From Undibacterium sp. (GTDB lineage: Bacteria; Pseudomonadota; Gammaproteobacteria; Burkholderiales; Burkholderiaceae_D), in assembly GCA_019752975.1 (NCBI GenBank), contig JAIELM010000539.1:1-6664 (forward strand): a stretch of 6,664 nt of DNA. The letters run 5' to 3'. Positions 1 through 5,839 of the stretch are shown piece after piece. The position numbers and the translations under genes were made by a program. Under the pieces are notes generated by a model. That model worked only from the letters and a program-made list of their open reading frames with translations. It was not told the origin of the DNA and searched no databases. Positions within the stretch are counted from its first letter, which is position 1. Each line of letters begins with the position of its first letter.

Positions 1-14
1 TGCTCTTCCGATCT
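1..14. other. Illumina adapter remnant at contig end
   Basis: The first 14 bases, TGCTCTTCCGATCT, are identical to the 3' end of the standard Illumina TruSeq read-2 adapter, which ends GTGTGCTCTTCCGATCT. The match sits exactly at the edge of the window, where untrimmed adapter is expected in a draft assembly. The bases happen to keep the minus-strand TPM reading frame open, but they should not be translated as protein. Genomic sequence starts at about position 15. Confidence 0.93.
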
Positions 15-787
15 TCCCAAAATACACGGCTGGCCAGTATGCTCACTAGAATGCTCATGCCTAGTCCTATTGCTAGGGCGATTAATATCGGTGTGCCAGC
101 GAATCCTGCCGCGAGTGCTCCTCCAATTCCTACCCCGCTTCTGGCTAACCAAGGCCCCGCTTTTCTATAGACAATTACGCCGACGACGATGATCGCGAAC
201 CAGATAAAGATGTGGGGGGAAGGGGTTTGAGATGCGCCAGAATGACGTTCACCATTATTGCTGTGGATGTTCTTGCTAGGTGGGGCAGGCAATGGCTCAC
301 CAGCAATCGCAGCGCTGATCTTATCTATGCCCGCATTGATGCCGCCGACAAAATCATTTTGTTGGAGATAAGGTCGAATAAATTCGCGAATAATCCTTGC
401 TGCGACGATGTCAGGAATGGCGCCTTCAAGTCCACGACCTACTTCTATGTGTACCTTTTTATCGTTTTTGGCGATGAGTAAAATCACGCCGTCGCCAACC
501 CCTTTGCGGCCGACCTTCCATTCATCGGCAACCCGAAAGCCGAACTGCGCTATGCTTTCTTCACCCGTGCTTGGTAATATCAAGACGGCGATTTGACTGC
601 CTTTGGTTTTTTCTAGGTCTTTCAGTTTTTGTGCGAGCGCTTCGATTTGTACAGTACTTAAAGTCTGCGTCAAATCGGTTACGCGTAACCCCATTTTGGG
701 AACGGGGATTTGTTCCGCGCTCGCTCCAGTACTTACCAATGCGAATGGAAGCAATAGAGCGAGAAAAAATAGCTTAAGAAAGCGCAT
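15..787 (-). CDS. TPM-domain (YgcG-like) membrane-anchored protein, 3' end missing
   Basis: The gene reads from the ATG at 787 and stays open to the contig edge, giving 257 genomic codons. Residues 1-24 are a Sec signal peptide (MRFLKLFFLALLLPFALVST then GASA). The TPM domain spans about 30-165. It has the family's typical blocks: a V-x-D-L-T start, QIAVLILPSTGEESIAQFGF (about 65-84), then RVADEWKVGRKGVGDGVILL followed by IEVGRGLEGAIPD. A Ser/Pro/Asn-rich linker (about 165-190) leads to a transmembrane segment at about 192-208, then a Gly/Ala-rich hydrophobic stretch at about 218-250. Family members often end in a Gly-rich FGGGGSFGGGG-type tail; any such tail would lie beyond the edge. The start overlaps the lemA stop (TAATG), so the two are probably translationally coupled. 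LemA and TPM proteins commonly pair at the envelope; their biochemical role is poorly defined. The gene is partial because the contig ends, not because it is broken. Confidence 0.9.
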
Positions 788-1374
788 TATTTTTTACCGA
801 AGTCTACTTTAGGTGCGGTAGAGAGGGCTTTTTCATTTTCAACAGCAAAGTTAGGTTTGACATCCATACCAAACATTTTCGCCGTTAAGTTGCTAGGGAA
901 AGAGCGCACGGTTACATTATAAGTTTTGACTTCTTGGATGTAGCGATTACGTGCCACGGCGATGCGGTTCTCTGTTCCTTCTAATTGCGCTGACAGATCA
1001 CGGAAATTATCATTGGCTTTGAGGTCAGGGTATTTTTCTGCCACCACCATTAAGCGGGACAACGCGGACTGCATGCCAGATTGCGCTTCTTGAAATTTTT
1101 TCAAAGCCGCTTCATCTTTGGCCAGTTCGGGTGTCATTTGTATGCTACCTACTTTTGCCCGTGCTTCAGTGACGCCGAGTAAGACTTCTTTTTCATGCGC
1201 GGCATAGCCTTGTACAATATTGACTAAATTAGGGACCAGATCGGCACGGCGTTGGTATTGATTGAGCACCTCAGACCAAGAGGCCTTGACGCTTTCATCT
1301 TGGGTTTGCAGTGTGTTATAGCCACAACCGGATAGGCTGCTTGCTAATAGGGCGATGAGTAAAAAGCGTTTCAT
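787..1374 (-). CDS. lemA: LemA family lipoprotein
   Basis: This is a 195-residue protein. I chose the ATG at 1374 over the upstream in-frame start at 1416 because it directly precedes a lipoprotein signal: MKRFLLIALLASSLSGC with lipobox LSGC and acylated Cys17. A GGAG Shine-Dalgarno (1383-1386) lies 8 nt upstream. The mature part is the mostly helical LemA domain, with the hallmark LNQYQRRADLVPNLVNIVQGYAAHE region (split here as LNQYQRRADLVPNL at about 37-50, then VNIVQGYAAHE) and a second conserved helix around KYPDLKANDNFRDLSAQLEG and ENRIAVARNRYI. Length is normal for the family. The protein is expected to sit on the periplasmic face of the membrane. Its stop codon overlaps the start of the TPM gene by one base, so the two form an operon. 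Biochemical function of bacterial LemA is unsettled. The family call is secure. Confidence 0.95.
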   Translation of the reverse strand: MKRFLLIALLASSLSGCGYNTLQTQDESVKASWSEVLNQYQRRADLVPNLVNIVQGYAAHEKEVLLGVTEARAKVGSIQMTPELAKDEAALKKFQEAQSGMQSALSRLMVVAEKYPDLKANDNFRDLSAQLEGTENRIAVARNRYIQEVKTYNVTVRSFPSNLTAKMFGMDVKPNFAVENEKALSTAPKVDFGKK

Positions 1375-1382
1375 AATTTTTG

Positions 1383-1386
1383 CTCC
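1383..1386 (-). promoter_or_regulatory. Shine-Dalgarno of lemA
   Basis: On the minus strand, GGAG is followed 8 nt later by the ATG at 1374. This site, together with the lipobox, decides the start codon and excludes the longer reading that begins at 1416. Confidence 0.75.
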
Positions 1387-1513
1387 AAAAATAGAGAGGT
1401 GACTAAGTAAGCACAAGGGAATGAATGACAGGCGAAGGATACCCCAGAACGAGCTGAAAAATATTCGGTAATCTCTAGCGCGATTTTACACCGACCATGC
1501 GATTTGAGTGGTT

Positions 1514-1519
1514 TATAAA
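1514..1519 (+). promoter_or_regulatory. Candidate -10 element for the antiporter gene
   Basis: TATAAA lies 27 nt upstream of the ATG at 1547 in the divergent lemA-antiporter spacer. No good -35 is found 16-18 nt upstream; a TTTACA at about 1485 is too far away. If this element is real, the GTG at 1508 lies inside the promoter and cannot be the start. Support is weak. Confidence 0.25.
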
Positions 1520-1546
1520 TATTTTTCCGGCCACAAACACAGTACA

Positions 1547-2863
1547 ATGCAGTACTTTTTTCACATTCCTTTATTTATTTTTATGATTAGTATTATTTGC
1601 TTCGTTTTTATTTTGTGTTACCTCGCCATCGCGCTAGAACATCCGCTCAAAGTAAATAAATCCGCCTCGGCATTAATTGGCGCAGGTCTGTTATGGACCA
1701 TTTATGCGCTCGCTATGGACAATCCTCATCTTTTGACCGAGCAATTGGGTGAATCTTTATTAGGCACAGCGCAGATCGTGTTTTTTTTGATTGGCGCTAT
1801 GACGATTGTCGAAGTGGTCGATGCGCACAATGGTTTTGCGGTGATTACCTCTCGCATTAAGACCACTCGTTTATCATCTTTAATGTGGATGGTCGGTGTG
1901 GTGGCGTTTTTTCTTAGTTCGATTTTGGATAACTTGACTACCACGATAGTGATGGTTTCTTTGATGAAAAAACTTTTGGGCCAGCGCGAGGATCGTTTAT
2001 ATTTTGCTGGGGTAATTGTGATCGCTGCCAATGCTGGCGGTGCATGGTCAGCGATAGGCGATGTCACCACGACCATGCTCTGGATAGGTGGGCAGATTAG
2101 CGCTCTAGCGATCATGAAGGCTTTGTTTCTGCCTAGTGTAGTCAATTTATTGCTGCCCTTAATTGTGACCAGTTTGGTTCTTGGTAAACGTTTAGTCGTC
2201 GCTCCGATTCCCCAAAACGAAGGATTGGTCGAGACCACTGCGTTTGAGCGGAATACCATGTTTTGTCTTGGACTGGCGATTTTGGTTTGCGTACCAGTGT
2301 TTAAGACCGTGACACATTTGCCGCCGTTTATGGGGGTATTATTCGGTCTAGGTATTTTGTGGATGGTAGGGGATTTGATCCATAAAGAAAAAGAGGATGC
2401 GCATAAAGAAACACTGACCTTGGTGCATGCTTTAACTCGTATCGATATGGGATCTATCGTCTTTTTTGTTGGGATTTTGTTGTCGGTAGCGATTCTTGAA
2501 CATACCCATGTGTTAAAAAACTTAGCAACCTATTTGGATCAAACCGTCGGTCGACAAGAGGTCATTGTGGGCTTGATTGGTTTGGCTAGTGCGGTAGTCG
2601 ATAATGTGCCCTTGGTGGCAGCGTCCATGGGAATGTATGACTTGGCACGCTATCCTATGGATAGTTTTTTGTGGGAGTTTATGGCCTATTGTGCTGGCAC
2701 CGGCGGTTCTATTTTAGTGATCGGTTCGGCCGCAGGAGTGGCGGCAATGGGCTTGGAAAAAATCTCGTTTTTTTGGTACTTGCGTAAGATAAGTTTGCTG
2801 GCTTTAGTGGGTTATTTGGCAGGAGCTTTGGTGTATATTCTTCAATATCGATTGCTGCATTGA
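1547..2863 (+). CDS. nhaD: NhaD-family Na+/H+ antiporter
   Basis: This is a polytopic membrane protein of 438 residues, or 451 if a GTG at 1508 is used. It belongs to the NhaD branch of the ion transporter (ArsB/NhaD-like) superfamily, which exchanges cytoplasmic Na+ or Li+ for protons across the inner membrane. In the 438-residue numbering the visible signatures are: ALEHPLKVNKSASAL after the first helix (about 29-43), SSILDNLTTTIVM (about 124-136, with D128 and N129 in the first helix break), ANAGGAW then GDVTTTMLWIGGQ (about 161-184), VVDNVPLVAASM (about 350-361, the second inverted-repeat counterpart), and GTGGSILVIGSAAGVAAMG (about 384-402). About a dozen hydrophobic segments fit the usual topology. 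None of the three candidate starts (GTG 1508, ATG 1547, ATG 1583) has a good Shine-Dalgarno. I prefer 1547 because a TATAAA lies upstream and it keeps the first helix intact. An Ala occurs at residue 169, where I recall Pro in related proteins (WSPIGD). Confidence 0.9.
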   Translation: MQYFFHIPLFIFMISIICFVFILCYLAIALEHPLKVNKSASALIGAGLLWTIYALAMDNPHLLTEQLGESLLGTAQIVFFLIGAMTIVEVVDAHNGFAVITSRIKTTRLSSLMWMVGVVAFFLSSILDNLTTTIVMVSLMKKLLGQREDRLYFAGVIVIAANAGGAWSAIGDVTTTMLWIGGQISALAIMKALFLPSVVNLLLPLIVTSLVLGKRLVVAPIPQNEGLVETTAFERNTMFCLGLAILVCVPVFKTVTHLPPFMGVLFGLGILWMVGDLIHKEKEDAHKETLTLVHALTRIDMGSIVFFVGILLSVAILEHTHVLKNLATYLDQTVGRQEVIVGLIGLASAVVDNVPLVAASMGMYDLARYPMDSFLWEFMAYCAGTGGSILVIGSAAGVAAMGLEKISFFWYLRKISLLALVGYLAGALVYILQYRLLH

Positions 2864-2892
2864 GTGCTTTAAGCGATGAATGAAGAACGAAA

Positions 2893-3213
2893 TTATTCAG
2901 GTAAAAGGCAGGCGTCAATAATCTGCAAATCATTGTCTTTCGCAAAGCTCATGACGAAGTGAAAAGCCAAAGGTTCGATTTCACGTAGCGCTTCATTGAC
3001 CACCACAGAGCGTATTCCACCCAATAAGATGGGGCGCACGTAGGGTGAGTATTGAAGATGCGCATTGCGCCCTCCTTCTGGGCGAAAGCACGACATTGCG
3101 CCGCACAAGCGTTCAGACCAATCGCTAGGGCGAAATTGATTTCCATCGCTGGTGATGCCTTGGATGAAGAATTCCCGCTTCGGTGCTGAGTGATTGTTGG
3201 AAGAATCGGCCAT
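2893..3213 (-). CDS. DUF3579 family protein
   Basis: This is a 106-residue soluble protein that I recognise as DUF3579 from FFIQGITSDGNQFRPSDWSE (about 15-34), RLCGAMSCFRPEGG (about 35-48), LQYSPYVRP (about 53-61) and the C-terminal block LREIEPLAFHFVMSFAKDND (about 76-95). It has no signal peptide or membrane segment, so it is predicted to be cytoplasmic. The family occurs mainly in Betaproteobacteria and has no known function. The start is fixed: an in-frame TAA lies nine codons upstream of the ATG at 3213 with no other start between them. No clear Shine-Dalgarno is seen. It converges on the antiporter gene, with stops 29 bp apart and no strong hairpin between them. Confidence 0.88.
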   Translation of the reverse strand: MADSSNNHSAPKREFFIQGITSDGNQFRPSDWSERLCGAMSCFRPEGGRNAHLQYSPYVRPILLGGIRSVVVNEALREIEPLAFHFVMSFAKDNDLQIIDACLLPE

Positions 3214-3251
3214 GGGATTCGCGTGCTTATATTCGTCTTAGTTACTTCGTT

Positions 3252-3258
3252 AATCAGT
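3252..3258 (+). repeat. Left copy of possible 7-bp target duplication
   Basis: AATCAGT abuts the left end of the inverted-repeat element and is repeated identically at its right end. Confidence 0.5.
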
Positions 3259-3371
3259 AGGACTTACGCAAAACAGACGCTGGCGTTGTTGCTATCGCCG
3301 TTTGCTAAACTAAGGTACTAAAGTACTGCCTTCGGCTCTGCGTCTAGCCAGCGCAATTTTGTGTAAGTCCT
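3259..3371. mobile_element. MITE-like element with terminal inverted repeats (113 bp)
   Basis: The left end AGGACTTACGCAAAA (3259-3273) is the inverted complement of the right end TTTTGTGTAAGTCCT (3357-3371), with one mismatch in 15. Further in, CGCTGGC (left, 3278-3284) and GCCAGCG (right, 3347-3353) also pair, so the whole element can fold into a long hairpin. Inside is a short palindrome, GTACTAAAGTAC. The element is flanked by AATCAGT on both sides (3252-3258 and 3372-3378), consistent with a 7-bp target duplication. There is no room for a transposase, so it would be a non-autonomous element moved by one elsewhere. I cannot name its IS family. A caveat is that the sequence after the right AATCAGT also resembles the left terminus, so the flanking repeat may belong to a longer direct repeat. 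Confidence 0.6.
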
Positions 3372-3378
3372 AATCAGT
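3372..3378 (+). repeat. Right copy of possible 7-bp target duplication
   Basis: AATCAGT follows the right terminus of the element directly and matches the left copy exactly. It is followed by a degenerate terminal motif, which leaves open a longer direct repeat instead of a transposition footprint. Confidence 0.5.
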
Positions 3379-3400
3379 TGGGATTTACGCAAACTGTCCC
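3379..3400 (+). repeat. Third, degenerate copy of the element terminal motif
   Basis: GGATTTACGCAAA (3381-3393) matches 12 of 13 bases of GGACTTACGCAAA in the left terminus (3260-3272). It lies in the same orientation, just after the right flank. It could be the end of a second, decayed element extending toward about 3480, but I found no matching opposite end. Confidence 0.4.
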
Positions 3401-3490
3401 AGTGTAGCTGTTTCCTCGACCTACGTAAGCACGGTCTTCGTCGGCTTGCGAAAGCTCGGTCAGTATCAGCATAAATTGCCATGCTAAGTG

Positions 3491-3528
3491 GTGCTTAATT
3501 AGCACTCAATCAGCGCCCAATTAGCGCT
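3491..3528. promoter_or_regulatory. Paired inverted repeats, possible operator
   Basis: Two adjacent inverted repeats share an AATTAGC core: GTGCTTAATTAGCAC (3491-3505, 5-bp arms) and AGCGCCCAATTAGCGCT (3512-3528, 5-bp arms). Their AATT cores are 22 bp apart, close to two helical turns, so dimeric regulators could bind both on the same DNA face. They lie about 250 bp upstream of the peptidase start, on its side of the element. No regulator gene is visible here, and binding is inferred only from symmetry. Confidence 0.3.
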
Positions 3529-3685
3529 AACCTATGTATTATATCTTATAGAAGACTAGAGAATGCTCACAACAAACAGCGGGTAGTGTAAAGCCTCCAT
3601 TATAAAAATTTCTTTTGTACAATGCGTTCAAGTATAGTCCATATCTTTAAACAGCAAACATAGAACGTTGTAGCATTGTAGTAGT

Positions 3686-3715
3686 TTGACTGAACTTTGT
3701 TCATTGTCTTATGTC
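3686..3715 (+). promoter_or_regulatory. Candidate promoter of the M28 peptidase gene
   Basis: TTGACT (3686-3691) matches five of six -35 bases. TATGTC (3710-3715) is a weak -10 at 18-bp spacing. Initiation would give a leader of about 50 nt. Other AT-rich hexamers in the leader (such as TATAGT at 3633) are equally possible, so this is tentative. Confidence 0.25.
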
Positions 3716-3773
3716 TGCTATTGGTGGTGCTTAAGTTGAGCATTGTTAGGGTGGTTTTTTTGAGAGAGAAAAA

Positions 3774-5213
3774 ATGTTAAAACGGTCAAAGATGGCGGCG
3801 TTCTTGGTAGCTGCCTTAGGTATTTCTGGTGTGAGTTTCGCGTCGGATAAAGCGAATAATTCCAACTTGTTTAGCGAAAAAGAATTGCAAACGGCGGCAA
3901 AGATTAGGGATGCTGCCTTGAAAGACAATTTAAGTTACAAAATTCTTGAGTCCTTAACCACTGAGGTCGGACCGCGCATGGCGGGCACACCCGCTGATGC
4001 TCGTGCAGTAGCGTGGGCGGAAGCAAAATTTAAAGAACTCGGTTTTGATAAGATATGGAAAGAACCAGTGACTTTTCCGAGCTGGAAACGTGGCGTGGAA
4101 AAGGCGGAAATCCTAACACCATTTCCTCAGCCCCTACTGATTACCGCATTAGGCAATAGCATTGCCACGCCAGTAAATGGTTTGAGTGCTGAAGTGGTGC
4201 AATTTGCTACTTATAAAGATTTGGTCGCTGCAGCGCCAGAAATGGTGCGCGGTAAAATTGTCTTCATTAATCACAAAATGCAAACCGCGCAGGATTATGG
4301 CAAGGTTCAGCCTGGACGCAGTAAGGGCGCCTCAGAAGCGGCGCGTAAAGGTGCGGTGGCCATTGTGATTCGCTCGGTTGGAACCGATAGTCATCGTTTT
4401 CCGCATACTGGCGTGATGAACTATGAACCCGACGCAGCCAAAATTCCGGCAGCGGCAATGTCAAATTCGGATGCTGACCTGCTGACCAGGATGATGATGC
4501 GTGGTGCTCCAGTGACCCTGAAATTAGAATTGGGGTCAAGTGCAGGTGAGATGCTGACTTCCTACAATGTGATCGGTGAAATGACAGGTACAGAACTACC
4601 AAACGAATATGTTGTAATCGGCGGGCATCTTGATTCTTGGGATTTGGGTACGGGAACCATAGATGACGGCGCCGGTTGTGCCATGACGATGGCTGCGGCG
4701 GAATCGATCAAGCGCATGGGTGTGAAACCAAGACGCAGCGTGCGTGTGGTGCTGTTTGCCAATGAAGAGCAAGGACTGTTCGGCGGCAAGGCCTATGCCA
4801 AGGCGCATCAAGATCAATTAGGACAAATCCAAGCGGCTGCCGAAGCGGATTCAGGGCAAGGACCAGTCATACAACTTTCCTCTTATGTTTTGCCGCAAGC
4901 GCTGCTGGCAGTGAAGCAGATGCAGACAGTGATGGCGCCATTGGGAGTGCAAGCCGGCGATAATGACGCCTATCCAGGCCCGGATATGGGCGACTTAAAA
5001 ATGGCTGGTGCTGCTAGTTTTGGTTTGAACTTGAAGTCAGACGATTATTTTGACTACCATCACACGCCAGATGATACCTTCGACAAAATTGAGCCTGCAC
5101 GTATCAATCAAGCAACCGCAGCATATGCGGTATTCGCTTGGATGGCAGCACAAGCACCTATGAGTTTTGGTTCCGGGAGTCCGGCTTTGAAAGGAAAGAA
5201 GGCGGAACACTAA
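3774..5213 (+). CDS. Secreted M28 family zinc peptidase with PA domain
   Basis: This 479-residue exported metallopeptidase resembles the M28 carboxypeptidase Q / plasma glutamate carboxypeptidase group. Residues 1-23 are a signal peptide (basic MLKRSK, hydrophobic core, SFA cleavage site). A protease-associated (PA) insert covers about 135-250. The catalytic domain shows the full co-catalytic dinuclear zinc set: H285 and D287 in GGHLDSWD, D297 (bridging) in TIDDGAG, E331 (general base) and E332 in NEEQG, D359 in EADSG, and H430 in YHHTPDDT. No key residue is missing, so the enzyme should be active, hydrolysing peptides as an amino- or carboxypeptidase; the sequence does not reveal specificity. 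It likely acts in the periplasm or outside the cell. Purine-rich GAGAGAG just before the ATG serves as ribosome binding site. The gene stands alone after a 560-bp spacer and ends at a hairpin terminator. A role in processing the nearby secreted peptides is possible but has no direct support. Confidence 0.93.
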   Translation: MLKRSKMAAFLVAALGISGVSFASDKANNSNLFSEKELQTAAKIRDAALKDNLSYKILESLTTEVGPRMAGTPADARAVAWAEAKFKELGFDKIWKEPVTFPSWKRGVEKAEILTPFPQPLLITALGNSIATPVNGLSAEVVQFATYKDLVAAAPEMVRGKIVFINHKMQTAQDYGKVQPGRSKGASEAARKGAVAIVIRSVGTDSHRFPHTGVMNYEPDAAKIPAAAMSNSDADLLTRMMMRGAPVTLKLELGSSAGEMLTSYNVIGEMTGTELPNEYVVIGGHLDSWDLGTGTIDDGAGCAMTMAAAESIKRMGVKPRRSVRVVLFANEEQGLFGGKAYAKAHQDQLGQIQAAAEADSGQGPVIQLSSYVLPQALLAVKQMQTVMAPLGVQAGDNDAYPGPDMGDLKMAGAASFGLNLKSDDYFDYHHTPDDTFDKIEPARINQATAAYAVFAWMAAQAPMSFGSGSPALKGKKAEH

Positions 5214-5265
5214 ACCAAATTGGGCTAAATATTCCTCCCCAATAAGTCGAATAAAAAGTCATAAG

Positions 5266-5297
5266 AAAGCCGCCCAGATTTTTTGGACGGCTTTTTT
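5266..5297 (+). terminator. Rho-independent terminator, possibly bidirectional
   Basis: The stem is GCCGcCCA (5269-5276) paired with TGGaCGGC (5284-5291), with one C-A mismatch and a T-rich loop. TTTTTT follows immediately. It lies 53 bp after the peptidase stop. On the minus strand the same hairpin is followed by TTTCTT, so it may also end the convergent small-peptide operon, whose last stop is at 5308. Confidence 0.85.
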
Positions 5298-5307
5298 ACT
5301 TCTTAAT

Positions 5308-5517
5308 CTACAACCCGCAATGACAGCGTATTCCTAGGCACTGTTCATAGCGATCAAAGCAGGATGGACCCTGCCAGCCACCACCTCCATTCCGCTGGCA
5401 ATCATAGCGTTCTGCCAGACAGCTAGTGGTGCAGTTATTGACTGGGCACGCCGCGCTGGCCAGCAGCGTGACACCTAGGCCTAGAGAAAATATAAATAGT
5501 GCGATCTTATTTCTCAT
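5308..5517 (-). CDS. Small Sec-exported protein with eight cysteines
   Basis: This 69-residue protein belongs to no family I recognise. Residues 1 to about 22 form a Sec signal peptide (MRNKIALFIFSLGLGVTLLA then SA). The mature part of about 47 residues has eight cysteines at 24, 29, 33, 40, 53, 60, 65 and 67 around a GGGGW stretch, enough for four disulfides in the periplasm or outside. There is no membrane anchor and no lipobox. GGAG (5525-5528) lies 7 nt before the ATG. The gene starts 13 nt after the stop of the preceding precursor-like gene, so it is almost certainly the last gene of that operon. Possible roles are a secreted disulfide-rich effector or toxin, a partner of the two precursors, or an immunity/binding protein; the sequence cannot decide between them. 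Confidence 0.8.
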   Translation of the reverse strand: MRNKIALFIFSLGLGVTLLASAACPVNNCTTSCLAERYDCQRNGGGGWQGPSCFDRYEQCLGIRCHCGL

Positions 5518-5524
5518 GCTATTT

Positions 5525-5528
5525 CTCC
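5525..5528 (-). promoter_or_regulatory. Shine-Dalgarno of the eight-cysteine gene
   Basis: GGAG, 7 nt upstream of the ATG at 5517, lies inside the 13-nt gap after the upstream stop. The surrounding string GAGAAAT is shared with the gap before the gene starting at 5824, suggesting a duplicated junction. Confidence 0.7.
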
Positions 5529-5530
5529 GG

Positions 5531-5824
5531 TTAGGGTTCGTAGCAACGTGGACGAGCGGATTGCGGTTTTGGTGGACAAGTCGCCGCTGGAGATGAAGGA
5601 CTTGGGCAAGTCGCCGCCGGGCTAGAAGGACTTGGGCAATTTGCTACCGTTGGAGGACAAAATGCACTGCAACCTTGAGCGCAACTGTTTGCCACCGTTG
5701 GATTGACTCCTGAAGGGCAAACCACAAAACTATTGTAGTCACCACCGACCACTTGAGCCATTTCTGAGTCATTCAAATTGCGGATCGATGTCGCATTGAA
5801 AGATAATTTACTTTTCTTTGTCAT
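5531..5824 (-). CDS. RiPP-like precursor peptide A, VVGG leader and Cys/Pro-rich core
   Basis: This is a 97-residue peptide. Its N-terminus (LSFNATSIRNLNDSEMAQVV, then GG at 27-28) has the form of double-glycine leaders: conserved hydrophobics, RNLND, an acidic Glu and a VxGG end. Such leaders occur on many lanthipeptide-like and bacteriocin-like precursors and are cut by C39 peptidase domains of ABC exporters. The 69-residue core is rich in Cys, Pro, Ser and Thr, with eight cysteines (36, 48, 52, 56, 63, 73, 83, 94). PTVAN precedes Cys twice (42-46, 58-62), two exact CPSPSSPAAT units follow (63-82), and it ends RPRCYEP. It has no Sec signal. It is paralogous to the gene just upstream, 15 nt away. 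Ser/Thr plus Cys would permit lanthionine formation, but disulfides are equally possible and no modifying enzyme is present in the window. The leader pattern is seen; product type is inferred. Confidence 0.8.
   Translation of the reverse strand: MTKKSKLSFNATSIRNLNDSEMAQVVGGDYNSFVVCPSGVNPTVANSCAQGCSAFCPPTVANCPSPSSPAATCPSPSSPAATCPPKPQSARPRCYEP
5579..5638 (-). repeat. Two 30-bp tandem repeats inside precursor A
   Basis: There are two head-to-tail 30-bp units (5609-5638 and 5579-5608), each encoding CPSPSSPAAT. They differ by a few silent bases and are in frame. The same unit recurs in the neighbouring paralog. Confidence 0.85.
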
Positions 5825-5839
5825 GATAATTTCTCGCGA

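Larger units (their letters stand above)
3214..3773. other. Non-coding region between DUF3579 and peptidase genes
   Basis: This 560-bp stretch holds no convincing gene. The left half contains a small inverted-repeat element (3259-3371) and a degenerate further copy of its terminal motif (3379-3400). The middle has paired inverted repeats (3491-3528). The rest (about 3530-3773) is AT-rich leader sequence that presumably carries the promoter of the downstream peptidase gene. No tRNA-like or riboswitch-like fold was recognised. Confidence 0.6.

Noticed and set aside
212..812. Several plus-strand frames of 62-89 residues opposite the TPM gene
   Set aside because: All are antisense to the well-supported TPM-domain coding sequence and show no recognisable domains.
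1388..1416. TTGTGC/TATTTT pair as a lemA promoter
   Set aside because: Spacing is 17 bp, but the predicted start would fall downstream of the lemA ribosome binding site, so it cannot drive normal lemA translation.
1375..1416. Upstream in-frame start adding 14 residues to LemA
   Set aside because: It would bury the lipoprotein signal sequence behind an N-terminal extension; the ATG at 1374 has a good ribosome site and lipobox position.
1726..2259. 177-residue minus-strand reading frame inside the antiporter gene
   Set aside because: It is antisense to a clear membrane transporter, has no family features, and its composition is what the complement of a hydrophobic gene gives.
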